Notes under the pieces: generated by a model | Database searches by the model: none | What the model saw: only the letters and a program-made list of their open reading frames with translations | What the model was told of the DNA's origin: nothing | DNA from: Melastoma dodecandrum | Taxonomy: Eukaryota > Streptophyta > Magnoliopsida > Myrtales > Melastomataceae | Assembly (NCBI GenBank): GCA_029817715.1 | Contig: JARUPY010000473.1 | Coordinates: forward strand, 6,014,001 to 6,078,000 | Direction of reading: 5' to 3' | DNA: 64,000 bases | Translations under genes and position numbers: made by a program | Shown: positions 14,301 through 25,823 of the stretch, one piece after another | Numbering within the stretch: position 1 is the first letter of the stretch | How the letters are laid out: every line of letters starts with the position of its first letter

Positions 14301-14865
14301 AGGCGCTTTGCGGCTTCACAGGAGATGCCAGCAAGAAAAGATACTCCCAATGACAGGGGAACACCCCTTAGGAGCGCCATTTCCTCCCCTCATTTGAGCA
14401 AGGATTCGCCTTGGACAGTCGAGTTCCTTAACAGGATCAGAGAAAAGAGCAAGGTGCGCCGTCAGGTTCTTCCGCCAGAGGCATCTCCTGATCCTGATGT
14501 TGCAGTCCATTTATCAAACCCGGCCAAGAGAAGAAGTCCTTCTATCCTTGAATTCTTCAAGTACCGAGGTGGTACTATTACAAGAGCAGCCGAGCAGAAA
14601 AGGCAGAAAACTAGTTCATCAGGAAATCGAAAATTACAGGCATCCTTTGTCCCCACGTGGACACCTATTGACAAAAAATCAAGTCGAGTATGTTTAAACT
14701 CATCAATGTGTTCAGTCATAAGGTACATGGATGGTCACTAATTTCCGGTATGATTAATTTCAGGTTCTTTCTTTTTCGACAAATGGGAGCGGGAGCCAGT
14801 CCAAGCTAGTTTGGAGTGATGGGGGCAGCAGACATCCTGGAAGATCAAGATCGAGCATGTTGTAG
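8372..14865 (+). CDS. SHOC1: SHOC1 (ZIP2-like meiotic crossover protein), eight exons, one apparent frameshift
   Basis: XPF-endonuclease-related ZMM protein that acts with PTD on meiotic chromosomes to promote class I crossovers. Exons read as 8372-8695, 9105-9188, 9270-9341, 9789-11702, 11857-12064, 12514-13011, 13137-14687 and 14764-14865, about 1583 residues, close to the roughly 1590 of Arabidopsis SHOC1. Family hallmarks seen: the AIKQLAWYMCF segment, FGIIVEYGG, the SRRSTYQKILALEKK and VIERDSDLPVD blocks, SSDGLYAAA with LTDEIIL, AESFLTKFPSINPLTA (helix-hairpin-helix region), and a C-terminal RRSPSILEFFKYRGG block followed by a KLVW motif. Intron 5 (12065-12513) needs a GC-AG splice, which alone keeps the frame. 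Within exon 4 an A6 run (11374-11379) puts the reading frame out by one; five A would restore YIEKLCQLDG. The end of exon 3 is uncertain (9341 or about 9430). Confidence 0.9.
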
Positions 14866-15702
14866 CCACTGATAATTTGCAAATCCTGAGGCAGATAACT
14901 AGTATAGACCGAAGGTACTGTCTCTGAAAATACATAAAGTAACACGGCGTTTTCCATTCTGTGGCGGGAACTACTACAGTTTCCAGCCAATTATCCGATA
15001 TATTGTGGACCAGCAAGCATGTCATGTTTCATATTAGCAGTTGTGTCACATAAAGATAGTGATACAGAGAAAAATCCTAGTCCTCAACGACGCTCAGAAA
15101 GACGGGTTTCATTTCTGGTTTAAGGGCATGTGACCTCAAGTTGAGTTAGATACCCTTTTTCATATTGGACTGATTCAAAAGAATACGTTGCGGGGCAACT
15201 GTTTTCTTCCGGTGGGTTTATTTGGCCTTAGCAGAACGACTGAAATTATATTTTCCTGTGTGGTTTGCATTGGGAGCGCTCAGTGGACCAGACTTATCCA
15301 GTCCTGTCTTGGCTGGTGTACACCAATTGTGAACAGACAAAGCTGTCGCCTTCCTACCCTCGACCGGATACGATATTAATGGCTGAGATCCAAATTGCTT
15401 TACCATGCGAGGAGCCCAGCTTGTGTGTTCGCCGGCATTCGGTTCCGTGGGAACTGATGAACACTCCTTATCAACTGACAACGCCAGGACAAGCAACACG
15501 TGGCAATCATCCAAGGAACCGGGAGCCATATAAGAACGGCCAGCGTTGCATTGGTGTAGCCGATAAGGTTGGTCAGAGCCATAATATATACAGAATTCTC
15601 TTTCGCTAGGCAAAGGGACAAAGGAGAAGAAGCCCGTCAATTTGGACTTCTCCGTAAACCCGTTGCGGAAGGAACGAGGGTTTCTGCTTCCTTTGGCCTG
15701 AG
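14866..15702. other. Spacer between SHOC1 and cytochrome b561
   Basis: No supported gene. Overlapping open frames of 60-140 codons on both strands at 15190-15640 have no recognisable domain. The region should hold the SHOC1 3' untranslated region and the cytochrome b561 promoter. Confidence 0.5.
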
Positions 15703-17411
15703 ATGGCGCTAGGGACTCGACCCTTCCCCTTCACGGTGGTGGCGCACGTGCTCGGGATAGGCGCGGCCATCATGGTGCTGGTCTGGTGCATCGACTTCCG
15801 CGGCGGCTTGGCCTGGGAATCCACCAACAAGAGTCTCATCTTCAACGTGAGTCCCGAATTCTGACTCTCTATCTCCTGTCCTTTCCTTCTTTTCCCTCCT
15901 TTTCGTTCGCGTGCGTGCGGGGTAGCCACGGGATTCCGTCTCCGGCCACGGCGTCCATTCCCGATCTCTAGCAGGTGAAAATGTCTCATGAATGGCGAAA
16001 TTACTCGCCTACCCCTGCGTAATTCCCTCCGCTACTAGCTTAGGAGCAAGGACGGCCATTCCAAGAGTCATTAGTTTCAAAAGACGTCCGAAAAAGGAAT
16101 CGATGTCGCTCGGAAATCTTAGTCGATTCCGATTTTGGTTTATTACATGTTATTTTAAAAATTGAAGTTAATATTTCTGATTTTTACTTTCATTCATGAT
16201 GTGATGAGTTTCGATCCGACTACTTTGGCTATTTCGCGATTAAACTTGAATTATCAAGGAACACGTTTATTCTCCCCTCTTTCAGTTGAAAATTCTTTGT
16301 TGGTTGTTGTATATCTTTGCTTGTTTTATAGGTTGGCTGTCGACAACTTGTCATTGCCTTCATTCTTTGAGGATTTCCTTTATTGGTATGGGATCCAAAA
16401 TCCAGATAAGGAGGCCATGTGGAAATTGGTTATCTCTAATTGGTAGCCCCGTTTTCCTTTTGCTAATTATGAACCTGATTTAATTGTGTCGGCCAAACTC
16501 CTCAATTTTAAACCCGTATCTCTTTTGATTTGACCGGTCAATTTGAATTTTGATATAATAATATCTTCACGTTTTAGAAAGTGGGCGTGGTACGGATAAT
16601 TATTGCAGAAAAAGCCCAGCCCATGACGTTATTGAACTCATTTATGTGTTGTTATGTATGACTGACAGATCCATCCTGTCCTCATGCTGATCGGATTCAT
16701 AATACTAGGAGGAGAAGGTAAGGGAAAGAAAAAAAAAAAAGAACATGAATTCTTGATGACTAAGGCTAGTTGCATTCGATGGTATTCTGAAATTATGTTG
16801 TTGTGATGAGAAGCTATAATAAATTACAAGGCGTTGCCATTGAAGAAGGAGGTGAAGAAGGTAATCCACCTGGTCCTACACGCCGTGGCTTTGATATTGG
16901 GGATCGTCGGCATCTACGCTGCCTTCAAGTTTCATAACGAAAGCAGCATCGCCAATTTGTACAGCCTGCACTCCTGGCTCGGGATCGGCGTCATCGTCCT
17001 ATATGCCCTTCAGGTACGCGGTTTATCATACTGTTCGGTTCCGTAGGCTATTGTACAACTCTGCCACGTGCGTTGTCTTAAAGAGGGTCTGTGTGTGTGG
17101 ATATTTTTCAGTGGATATACGGGTTCCTGGTGTTCTTCTTCCCCGGAACACCAGCCGGGCTGAGAAGCGATTCCCTGCCCTGGCATGTCGTCTTTGGGGC
17201 GTTTGTGTATGTGCTGGCCCTTGCCACCTCATTACTCGGCTTCCTGGAGAAGCTCACATTTCTCGAGACATCAGGGCTCACCAAGTACGGGACGGAGGCC
17301 TTCCTCGTCAACTTCACTGCTATCGTTACCCTGCTCTTCGGGGCATTCGTCATGCTGTCGGTCCTGTCGCAGGCTCCTCCAGAAGACGATTTCAGCTATT
17401 CCGCCATTTGA
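15703..17411 (+). CDS. CYB561: Transmembrane cytochrome b561 (ascorbate-dependent ferrireductase family), complete
   Basis: Six-helix di-haem membrane protein that moves electrons from cytosolic ascorbate across the tonoplast or another endomembrane to monodehydroascorbate or ferric chelates. Exons 15703-15846, 16669-16717, 16814-17013 and 17112-17411 give 230 residues, the usual plant length. The haem-ligand histidines fall at His50 (IHPVLM), His83 (IHLVLHA), His117 (LYSLHSW) and His156 (LPWHVVF), the spacing of the plant family. The KKEVKK stretch and AFKFHNES loop are the usual substrate-side segments. The exon 3 acceptor was chosen at 16814 because it restores the conserved GEAIINYKALP join; a nearer downstream AG would delete five residues. 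Substrate and membrane cannot be assigned beyond family level. Confidence 0.95.
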
Positions 17412-17711
17412 ACATATCAGTCCCTCTATCAGGATTGTACGAGAGGGGGGCACTGCCTGAATTTTAGTTAGCCTGTGTCCGAGAAAAAAATCATCTGGTG
17501 CAACAGGATTTTAGTTATGTATGTATGGATGGATGGATTCACTACTGCCTGGTTCACCCGGAACATTCTCATCTTTAATACCTTGTGGGGGAGTTTAGTT
17601 TTCCTACAAGAAAGGGCAAATAAATGAGGAAGTCTGTTAAAAAAATAGAGTATGTCATCCCGAGAAATGAAGTTAAAGCTCCACAGAATTTGTCGGGTGG
17701 AAGGGGCTAAA
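17412..17711. other. 3' region of cytochrome b561
   Basis: Probable 3' untranslated region; a TATGTATGGATGGATGGAT stretch and an AAATAAATGAGG signal-like sequence (17619-17630) are visible. No gene is seen. Confidence 0.45.
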
Positions 17712-18658
17712 ATGCCGTATACGTAGGACTAAAAATTTTTTTAGTACAAATATACGTCCAAATTCGTCTTAAAGTGGTTTTAACAAGCTGATGGGTTTAG
17801 TAACAATTGAACGGGCTTTAACTAAATTTGTATCAACAAGACCGCTAAAATTTACTAAATTGTGTTAGTAAATTACTAAACCTTTACTTTTTAGTACATT
17901 TTACAAAAAGAACCCCATTAGGCTAGTTTTTTTAGTAAATTGTTATTAAAAATGTACGGTTTAGTACTTTTACTAAAACAGTTTGGTAAATTACTAAATT
18001 ACTATCATGTTTAGTAATAGTTTAGTAACATGTTAGTACATTTTTACTAAAAAGTTTAGTAATATACTAATGTTCGCCCTGGTAAAGTAACTTCTTTCTT
18101 TTTACTAAGCCCACACCCTTTTTACTACTCCTTTTAGAATTATGTACTAAAAATGTTTAGTAATTTACTAAATTGTATAGTATTTTATGAACCTAACTCC
18201 GAACCTAATGGCAGTGGATTTTACCTTAATGCCACCTGTCCTGCTCTCCCGCTCAACGTCGTCTTCTTTCTTCCTTGAACAAAGGGCATTAAGGTAAAAT
18301 CTACTGCCATAGGGTTCGAAGTTAGGTTCGTAAAATACTGTACAATTTAGTAATTTACCAAACTGTTTTAGTAAAAAAAATATTAAATTGTACATTAATA
18401 GGCTTAGTACCTTTTTACGGTTTACTAAAACACCTGCCCATTAAGGGGCTCTTTTAGTAAAATGTACTAAAAAATAAAAGTTTAGTAATTTACTAACAGT
18501 ATTTAGTATTTTAGTGGACATGTTAACACGAATTTAGAAAAATCCCTTTTAGTTGTACTAAACATATAATAAGTCAATCAACTCGTAGTCAAACCACTTT
18601 CGGGGGAATTTGGGGCATGTACTTGTACTAAAAGTCGACGAAATTTAGTATATGACAA
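17712..18658. mobile_element. Fold-back/MITE-like element with long imperfect inverted-repeat arms
   Basis: The left arm (about 17712-18235) and right arm (about 18286-18658) are inverted copies around a ~50-base unique loop. The inner ~80 bases of each arm match closely (18160-18235 against 18286-18360, including the segment around GAACCTAACT and GGATTTTACCTTAATGCC). The outer ends also match (TTTTAGTACAA, AAATTC and AAAGTGGTTT at 17739-17790 and 18580-18634). Arms are filled with TTTAGTAA/TACTAAA words. The left arm is longer, so an insertion or internal duplication is likely. There is no coding capacity and no clear target duplication. Most likely a non-autonomous fold-back or MITE-type transposon. 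Confidence 0.75.
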
Positions 18659-18839
18659 ATAAGCTTATTTTAGAAGCTTCCTTAAAACCATATCAAGAAC
18701 AAGTGATTTTCAAGTATTTTATACTTGGGATAGGTCTAAAACGCAGGTGAAGGGAATTGAGACAGACTTGGGATACAACAGGCTCAATAAAAGGGAAGAA
18801 GCCCATAGTAAGTAAAATCCCAAAGGCTGGTGGGAGGGA

Positions 18840-19595
18840 TGTTAGCTCCGGAAGTGACCGCGGACAAGCCGGATCCGAACACGTTGGAAATCTCTGGCAC
18901 TACGAGTAACTGGTGCTCGGAGGTTCGTTGAATGTGTGTGTGGTCGTCGCATGAAAAAGAAAGAGAGAAAGAAAAAGACAGCGGACAAACACCCTTAAGC
19001 AGAAGCACTTATGGATGCCATTGACGATGCCTTCAGAGGGAAACAGGAACGAAGGAGCACAAAGAGAGCTTGAACGCTGGGATGCTTGAAAAGATAAATA
19101 GACAATATGTCCGTCTGTAGAGAGGTGTCTTTGTACAATGCCTAAGAACAAATATTTATACTAAGCTAGACCTACGTATATACGGTAATGTAATATTGCA
19201 CATATATTACGCTTCATTTGATGCCGATCTTCATGGAATATCTCATTTTCATATGAGCAATCTTGGCAACAATCTCCTTCCGAATCCTGGGATCGAATCC
19301 TGGGATCGTCTGGAATCTTCCTTAACAACCAAGCTGATCAACCGCATTGCCCATTGGCCTTCGTCGTGGAGTTTCCTCACTCGCCAAGCTGACCGTCGCT
19401 TGTCGCTTCGTTGACCATGTCGCTCGTCGCCTGGTAACCCTGTCACTTGGTGACTGCTTTGCTCAACAAGCCTTTGCCTTGTGTGTTTCCGTGGTCACCT
19501 CCTTATTGGATTTCCTGCTCCTTGGGCCTGTGTTCTGGACCGTTGATCCACAGATAATGCCGAGATCTATGGCCCAAAATTTTTGTTGTTAAACA
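18840..19595 (-). repeat. LTR copy A (3' LTR of the minus-strand Tat element)
   Basis: About 756 bp, near-identical in layout to copies at 29815-30513 and 32720-33463. On the minus strand it starts TGTTTAACAACAAAAA and ends CTAACA, the TG...CA rule. A TATA box (AGTATAAATA, minus strand) lies near 19155. A polypurine tract directly precedes it on the minus strand, which identifies it as the 3' LTR. Confidence 0.88.
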
Positions 19596-19612
19596 TATAA
19601 GCCCCCCTCAAG
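19596..19612 (-). other. Polypurine tract of the minus-strand Tat element
   Basis: On the minus strand a GAGGGGGGC run sits a few bases before the LTR start at 19595, the position expected for the plus-strand DNA primer of reverse transcription. Confidence 0.7.
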
Positions 19613-20794
19613 GCAGACTTAGTTATCTGTCGCGCCTTGAAAAAGACCGAGTAATTATTCCCCTGCAATTATGTAACGTGTGCAGGCGAGCATAAATCTT
19701 TGACCGTCGATATCCCCAAAGCGTATCAGTTGAGATTCCCCAGGGTAACTGTTGAAATCCCCGAGATCTCTACTATGATATCTTCTGTCATAGTCGTTTT
19801 ATCCTTCATGATCTTGCTATAAATTGCGTTGCCCGGTTCATTTTCCAATGCAAAGCACCGCTTCTAAAAAGAGCCAAGCCATGAAATTTCTCCCTTTCTT
19901 TCGATACCCTACCCAGGGACTATATCTATCACCTTAGCTTGCTTGAGAGGTTATGTCCATACCTTATGAGGAGGTGATCAAGTTCTCCACCTTGCTTCCT
20001 CTGGAAGGGGAGATGCCCTGCATAAGTCCTGGGCACGTCATCGTGGGCGACGTTCGTTTAAGCTCGCCTTTGCCGTTCCTCAACGCCTCTGCATCCACGA
20101 GGTGCAAGTCCATCCTCACAGTCTTCCGGGAGATCCGATTCAGCACCGGGTCTTCAACTCCACGGTATCGCGTGTTCTCGGGAGATTCTACCTGATACCC
20201 CTTGAAGACCAGGATCTCCTCGTTCTGCTGTATGAGCATCTCCACAGTGTGATGGAGTTTCCATTTGCAGCCAAGGATCTTCTTTGTCCGAGGGAAGAAC
20301 CGGGTTAGAAAGCTTGTAGGATTTTCTCCACCCATAGGGAATAACCTGGTGGATGTCCGGTTCCTGTGGATAAACCCTTGAATATTTAGCAATGTTTGTA
20401 AGGTCTTCAATAGAGCATCTCCAGATGAGCGAAAAGGTCATCTACTGAGTCGTTTACGTTTCATTCGTTGTACATTCTTCATCAATCAAACCCATGTAAT
20501 GAATAGATTTGAATGAGAATAAATATGTTTCTTGGATCTCTTTGCTTACCCACTTATGACTTTTGGATTGTCGTCACTTTCCAAGAGAAAAAATGTTTTA
20601 AATGTCGCCGGTTTGCAAGTGAGACGACGTTTTCTGTTGGGCCTAGACTGCCAAGCGACGTTCTCTTTGGGCCACAACCTCTACCGGTTTCTGGAGATAT
20701 AAAGTCTTTGAGGGGTCAGGGTTTCCCGCTCCCGCACTTAGAAACCCTTCTCCTGCTTTTCGTATTCTCCGAAACCCTCGTTTTCCTTGACTCC

Positions 20795-23617
20795 ATGGAT
20801 TCCGATGCTTCATCTCCGTTGTCCTCTCCCTCTCCATCCTGCGAGGAGAGTGATGCGACCAACTTTCAACGAGCCTTTGCTGAGTCTCAACAATTTCATA
20901 TCTTCCCTTGTAATGAGGCGAAGTCGGAGTATGGTATCCCGATACCGGGCCAATAAACCATGGGTCCATACGTCCCTGATGGTAAGCGTTACGTCTTCTC
21001 TGGTGCGGAAAGGTCATTCCTTTACACCAGCAAGTTGCCCGCTTTGTTCTCCCCTGGCGATATTAAGCCGTTCAGATGGGGGCCATCTATGCGGGCAAAC
21101 CTCCGTTGCTTCCCTTCTCCTAGGAGTAAGGACTGCCAAGATTGGATCTCCAAATGGATGGAGAAGAAAGGTGATGCATGGGAAGCAATGGGGATCAAGC
21201 CGTTGATCGACGTATGTCACTCCCCCATCGAGCCTAACTTATCTGTGTTTGCCGGGTTCCTTTCGTTTTGGAACCCCTTCGTCAATTGCTTCCACCTCCC
21301 GAAGGGATCGATGTCGATCACCTTGGAGGATATTGGCTTCTTGACTGGTTGCAGTCTTTCTGGAGCCCCCTTCACTTCGACCTCAAGCGAGCCTGCTTAA
21401 GGTTCAACCTTTCAGAGCGTGTCAGCGAAGTCTCTAAGCGGCACACCTCTGATGACAAGTGGGGACTCCAGGAGGAGTTTGAGTTTTACTTGGAGTGGTT
21501 GTCCTAGTATATTTTCTGCAACCTAAGGAAACATCCCGGTTTCTTTATGGTCGGAGTGGCCGCCAGCCTCATTGAGGCTGCCAATACACACAAGCTAGAG
21601 CCTGTGGCCTTTGCCCTGTTTTTGTTGAGCCTGATTTACCACGGGTTTTACCAGGCGACAACCGACCCGGCCAACTTCCCTGGGTATCAAACAGATGGCC
21701 CTCTGTGGATCGTGTACCTGTGGATTGTTCTTTATTTTTCGAGGTTTGCCAGTTATCCCGAAGCAATGCATGTCCGAAGTCAGGTCATCGAGGCGTGTTC
21801 GTCTAAGTACTGGGCTCCCGCTAGCATTGCCGGATGCATTCAAGCCCTGGCGGACGGACATGCGAACGATTGTGCCGGCACAGTATTCTCCTGGCGCCCA
21901 TTCCCTGGAGATTGGAAGGAGCTGCGTCGGAGGACAGTTGAAAACCTTCGCCCAGCCTTCTTTGCCAGAGATTTGGTGGCTGTGGATTCTGATGGTCTGA
22001 TCTTTGAGGTGTACAACCCTCAACTCTGTGCCCGTCAGCTGGGCTTTACTCAGTGTTTGGCTGTCTCATTTTTCAAGTCCAAGAATCAGCCGTTGGACCA
22101 GGGTGTCGTATTCCCTGTGGGATTGCCGAGCAATCACAGCCGCCGTACCTTTATTCCCACCGGGTGGAATCTGAGCATTCGGGTGGCTGATCTCTGCACT
22201 TCTCTCGCATTTGGTACGAGATCTGGGGAAAGTTGCTGGCAATTTCTCACTTGGAGAGGCTGGTTCAGGAGAAGGAATTGGTCCCTCTTCCAATGCTTCC
22301 TAATTCAAGTGAGGTGCCTTCGAGGAAACGGTCGTCAGGTGGTAAGACATCCTCCTCGGGTATGTTAGATCAATCCCTCCTCTCCTATATTAGTATCCAG
22401 ATGGTGGACTAATCTTTTGTAAATGACAGGTGCCAAGAGAACGAGGTCTTCCTGTGCGGGTTCATCATCGCAGGGAGCCCGGTTGAAGAAGAAGGTGTCT
22501 CGCGACTCCGTCCCCTCAGTGCTGTCAAGTGTTTCCTCTGATCGTGCCAATCCCGGGCATGCACCCTCCCGAAATGTATCAGGTATCAATATGCTTTATG
22601 TTTTGTCTTTCGATAGGGGCATTAGAATGACACCATTTCCTTTTGAAAAGGTGTCTCCGATACTTTCTCCATTGATATTGACGACGTCCCAGACGACGTC
22701 CCTATTTCCTCCTAGTTGGGTGGTCAAGGCCGCCCAAACGAGTAAGAGTTAGAGGAGTCTCCTGGTGAGGTGGCACACGAAGTTCTGCCCCCACCATCGA
22801 GTTACGAGGCCGGAGTCCCTTTCACGGACGTTGTTGCTTCTGCCCAAGGAACATAAGGCAAAACGACGAGGGTTTTCCCCGGTTGGGCGACAGAAGCCCC
22901 CCTGGGACGAGTGCCGGGGATTCCTTCTGATGATGCGAGGGAAGCGTATTGGGGTGAAGCGACAGAAGCCCCTCGAGTCCAGGCGATGGAAGCCCCACAC
23001 ATGCCCACGGTAAGGATCTTGAGAGTCACATCCCTAGCTTATATTTGGATCGTTGTGTAACTTGGGTATGTTTCTGGCAGTCCCTGCATTGTTTGCTTTT
23101 CTCATTCATCGTCACCCTTGAACGCGAGATCAAGATTGAAGACAGTTTCGTTACCCTGATGTCCGTGACGGATGAGCTAGGGCGAATGGATGCCGCTCCT
23201 CCCGAGCTAAAGGTTATGCTCTCGCTTTTTTGGAGGTCTCTCTAGCATTCGTTGGGTGAGTGCCAAGAAGACCTCGCAGTTTGGGCGAGGCTGGAGAAAA
23301 GAAAGTCGACACTGTCCCAGCCGCTCAGATGCTCTGTTCGGGTGCACGAGCTATCTCTTGAGGAGATGAACCTTCTCAAGGAGACAGAGGAGATGCTGGC
23401 TGCTCTCCAACGTCTCCAGGGAAAGTTGGATGCTACGAGTGCAAGCCTGGACGCCGCCCGTGCAGCAGAAACGACTGAGCGTGTAGCCGCCGAGCGTGAG
23501 CTAGAGGCCTTGGAGAGGGAATGGGACAAGGCCGCAGATATCAAGGCAAAGGAAGTGATAGCCACCAGATTGGTGGCCCGGGCGAAACACCTGTTGTTCT
23601 CCTTGTCCCCTTCATGA
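20795..23617 (+). pseudogene. Antisense extra gene of Tat element 1: plant mobile domain plus coiled-coil protein
   Basis: Plus-strand gene opposite to its host retrotransposon, between integrase and 3' LTR. It starts at the MDSDASS methionine (20795). The plant mobile domain (aminotransferase-like PMD) begins near 20960 and shows its core FWNPFVNCFHLPKGSMSITL segment followed by EDIGFLTG (21260-21360). It resumes in another frame with the GPLWIVYLWIV block (about 21700). After a likely intron (about 22365-22432) comes a serine/basic linker. The end (23250-23617) is an alanine/glutamate/leucine heptad-rich coiled coil. Breaks: TAA at 20954, a frameshift between about 21350 and 21400, and TAG at 21505. 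Extra ORFs in antisense have been reported in Tat retrotransposons; host PMD proteins (MAIN, MAIL1) act in transposon silencing. The function here is unknown. The same architecture recurs at 56730-59811 on the other strand. Confidence 0.78.
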
Positions 23618-23759
23618 AAACACTACGTTTGTATTTGCCATCACAGGGTGTGGAAACGCTGTTCGATAATGTTTTTGTACATTTCCCACATCGTTGGCTT
23701 GTACCTTTTCAAGTACTCTCTGTTGATTTTGAGGTGATGCACTGATCCGTCAAGCCCCC

Positions 23760-24660
23760 TTAGGCGATATGAATTCCCAAAATGAGATTTAACTACCTAG
23801 AAGGGGCCCTCCCAGTTCGATGTCCATTTCCCATAGAAGTAATCTCGGATTCCCTCGGGCAACCTGAGTTTTCAAACTAGGTTGCCCTTGTTGAATGATC
23901 GAGGGACCACCTTCTTGTTATAGTTACGGGTAATATTCTTCTTATGGGCCTCTAAATGGTTCAGCACGTTGATCCTGGTGGTCTCTAGATCTTCTTCTTC
24001 AACGTGCATGTCCTCAACGTATCCTTCGTATTTGCCGAGATATTTGAGGAATCTAAGCGATTGATATTGAACTTCTATCGGGAGCATCACGTCGTGCCCG
24101 TAAACAAGGTTGAACGGCACGACGCCTGTGCTTTCTCTCTTGGCAACCCGAAGTGCCCATAACGTTTCCTGAAGAAGGGTATGCCATGTGCACTGGTTGT
24201 TCCCAATCATCCTCTATATTACTCGTTTAATGAGTTTGTTGGACGGGCATAATACGGGGTTCAGTTGAGCACTTTGAACCCAAAATCTTCAGCGAATTCG
24301 TCCATAAGTTCGCCGTTGAACACTTCTGCAGTGTCTACTACGATACTTTGAGGAACTCTGTATTAGTAAACGATGAAGTTTTTTATGAATTCGATTACGT
24401 CTTCTGACTAATGGATTTATACGCCGCTGCCTCTACCCATTTGGTAAAGTAGTCCGTGGCGACAAGTATATAAGCATCTCCTCTGCTTGAGTGAGGATGT
24501 ATTTCTCCTATGATATCTAATGCCCACGTCCTGAAGGGCCATGGTTTCACTATGACGTTCATGTTAGCCGCAGGGTTTCGTTTTACTGGCCCGCATTGCT
24601 GACAAGCCTGGCAGGCTCGAGCCATTTCGATGCAATTCTTGACCATTGATAGCCAGCAGA
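23760..24660 (-). pseudogene. Integrase of Tat element 1, disrupted
   Basis: Minus strand. The zinc-finger CxxC (CQACQQC, about 24590) and first catalytic Asp (ALDIIGEIHPHSSRGDAY, about 24520) are visible, then WVEAAAYKSI. The second catalytic region reads VVDTAEVF where active copies have DNG. The C-terminal part (24210-23872) retains WALRVAKRESTGVVPFNLVYG and the GHDVMLPIEV segment. Several stops separate these blocks. Confidence 0.85.
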
Positions 24661-25148
24661 AACCGTGTCGTTTGATCGACTAGCTCATCTTGATCCTAGT
24701 CTGATGCGCTCCGCACAACCCCTGATTGGGATAGCTTCATCTAGATCGACGCATCTTAAAAGGACATCCTCGTTAGTTTTTCTGTAAAGAACGTGGTCGA
24801 TCACTCGAATCCTCCTTTCAACTTTCGTATTGGTGTCTTTGAGAAATTGTCGTATTGGTTCTCGCTAATCCTCTTCCCTTTCGAACAGGTTGGGGTACAC
24901 GCCTCCTCGCTTTTTACCTCACCATCGTTGTAAAACTCTGGTCGTTTGCTTACGAAAAATGTCGTGTTGTTTCTGGATGCCTCCAAGTCATTGATCAACC
25001 CAGAGGCCCATTGTGCCAAGTGGTTGGCCTATTGATTGTCGTCCCGTTTTACGTGGATGATCTCAGCCTCTTTCGCTTTCCGTAAGTATTGAGCATGGTG
25101 AGGTACGTGGCACTCGCTAAGGTCAAGAAGTTGTTGAATCACCAATTG

Positions 25149-25620
25149 TTAATCGCCGCATATTTTTACAGTTTCCACTTTCCAATATAGCGCGAGTTGC
25201 AAGGCTAAAATTAAGGCCTCGTACTCTACTTCATTGTTAGTCACTTTTCCGTTAATGCGACAGGCTACCCTGGTTTCCGCTTTCCATGGTGTCTCGATAA
25301 AGACACCCACGCCAGCTCCGAACTTATTGGAAGATCCATCAAACCAAATGGTCCATCTTTCGCTTGGGTGGGCTTCCTCGTGTACAGAATCGAGATTGCC
25401 TTCTCCATAATGGGTGATGAATTCAGCTAAAGCATGGACTTTAACCGAGGTTTGTGGTAAATATTGTATGCTGAGAGCACTAAGCTCCACTTGCTTATTC
25501 TTCCTGTGAGTAGGGGATTATCAAAGAATACCTTGGCGACATGGGTTTTAGAGACGACGTACACGTCGTTAGACCCAATGTAATGTCTAAGTTTCATCAC
25601 CGAGAAGTACATCGCTTGGC
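25149..25620 (-). pseudogene. RNase H and second (archaeal-type) RNase H of Tat element 1
   Basis: The end of the retroviral-type RNase H (KLRHYIGSNDVYVVSKTH, GRISKWSLVLSAY) is followed by an additional RNase H with IWFDGSSNKFGAGVGV, NNEVEYEALILAL and a KICGD Asp. The second domain is a recognised hallmark of the Tat lineage. A frame change lies between the two. Confidence 0.85.
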
Positions 25621-25823
25621 AAACTTTCTCAATTGAAGTATATCGTTATTCAGTCTCTATGAGTAGGGGTGAAAAGTAATACACTGCCCTTTCTATTCCA
25701 TCATGCTCTTATCCAATTGTGGACTGGGATGTAGCCACATAAAGGATGTATGGCGCGTCTATGTTTGGTGGTGCTAGCACGGGAGGTTTGGTATGATATT
25801 CTTTTAATTCCTGGAACGCTCGC

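Noticed and set aside
15188..15640. Several open frames between SHOC1 and cytochrome b561
   Set aside because: Present on both strands with no domain; fits intergenic DNA.
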